A DNA stretch of 7,179 nucleotides from Ectopseudomonas composti (lineage in GTDB: Bacteria > Pseudomonadota > Gammaproteobacteria > Pseudomonadales > Pseudomonadaceae): assembly GCA_946886245.1 (NCBI GenBank), contig CAMPIF010000220.1, positions 1-7,179 of the forward strand. The letters are read 5' to 3'. The notes under the pieces were generated by a model. That model ran no database searches and was not told where the DNA came from. It saw only the letters and a list, made by a program, of their open reading frames with translations. The translations under genes and the position numbers were made by a program. The first letter of the stretch is position 1; each line of letters opens with the position of its first letter. Below are positions 6,906 to 7,179 of the stretch, piece by piece.

Positions 6906-7179
6906 ATGTCTCTTATTGCGGACTACGGGCTCGTTCTGCTCGTTCTTGCCTGCCTTTTCGGTTTTTTCATGGCCTGGGGTGTTGGAGCCAACGATGTAGC
7001 CAATGCTATGGGTACATCCGTTGGCTCGCGTGCACTTACTATCAAGCAGGCGATCATCATCGCCATGGTCTTCGAGTTTGCCGGTGCCTACCTGGCTGGC
7101 GGCGAGGTGACCGAAACCATCAAGAACGGCATCGTCGATGCCAACATGATCAGCCCCAACCTGATGGTTCTGGGGCTGT
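6906..7179 (+). CDS. pitA: Inorganic phosphate transporter, Pit/PHO4 family, N-terminal part (3' end outside window)
   Basis: The first 91 residues of a membrane transporter. After the start (MSLIADYG) comes a first membrane helix (LVLLVLACLFGFFMAWGVG), followed immediately by the diagnostic PHO4 signature GANDVANAMGTSVGSRAL at about residues 28-45, which carries the conserved GANDVANA substrate/ion motif. A second helix (AIIIAMVFEFAGAYLAGG) and a loop with EVTETIKNGIVD follow; the frame is open to the end of the window. Pit proteins import phosphate, as a metal-phosphate complex with protons in bacteria, at low affinity. Start ATG 6906 has only a modest GGA at 6893-6895 (10-nt gap). Co-directional with and 39 nt after the DUF47 gene, so probably co-transcribed with it. 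Confidence 0.94.
   Translation, partial: MSLIADYGLVLLVLACLFGFFMAWGVGANDVANAMGTSVGSRALTIKQAIIIAMVFEFAGAYLAGGEVTETIKNGIVDANMISPNLMVLGL

Overview
The window is high-GC, densely coded DNA that looks like a Pseudomonas chromosome. It is probably from the mendocina/pseudoalcaligenes/oleovorans side of the genus, though that finer placement is an impression. The basis is close agreement, from memory, with the Pseudomonas SpuD/E-F-G-H polyamine importer, plus a REP pair of the TGTGGGAG...CTCCCACA type and a second short palindrome (GTAGGGTGCGC...GCGCACC).

Layout. (1) Positions 1-4540, plus strand: a polyamine ABC importer operon. In order it holds the tail of one periplasmic binding protein, a complete second binding protein (GTG start at 365), the ATPase, and two inner-membrane permeases. 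The ATPase and first permease overlap by ATGA. The two binding proteins would capture polyamine in the periplasm, the permeases form the channel and the ATPase drives it. Stem-loops lie between the two binding-protein genes and between the second one and the ATPase gene. (2) Positions 4541-4711: a 171-base convergent intergenic region with a near-perfect bidirectional terminator, a REP inverted pair, and a second palindrome flanked by a 15-bp direct repeat derived from the 3' end of the neighbouring gene. (3) Positions 4712-6076, minus strand: a CYTH-CHAD protein of the YgiF inorganic triphosphatase type. (4) Positions 6077-6188: a divergent promoter region with a TATACT -10 and a PHO-box-like pair of heptamers. 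(5) Positions 6189-7179, plus strand: a DUF47 (PhoU-like) gene followed by the start of a Pit-type phosphate transporter gene. The right half is therefore phosphate-themed.

Most of the window is ordinary core-genome content. The most unusual signal is the junction of the two permease genes. The end of the first permease gene, including its ATGA stop/start overlap, is imperfectly duplicated. The inserted copy forms a 29-codon open frame whose start overlaps the upstream stop and whose stop overlaps the downstream start, and a predicted hairpin reaches into the second permease's ribosome binding site. A second, similar-looking event is the 40-bp palindromic insert at the 3' end of the CYTH gene, which supplies a new stop codon and leaves the old gene tail stranded downstream. 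I found no RNA genes, CRISPR, insertion sequences or defence systems.
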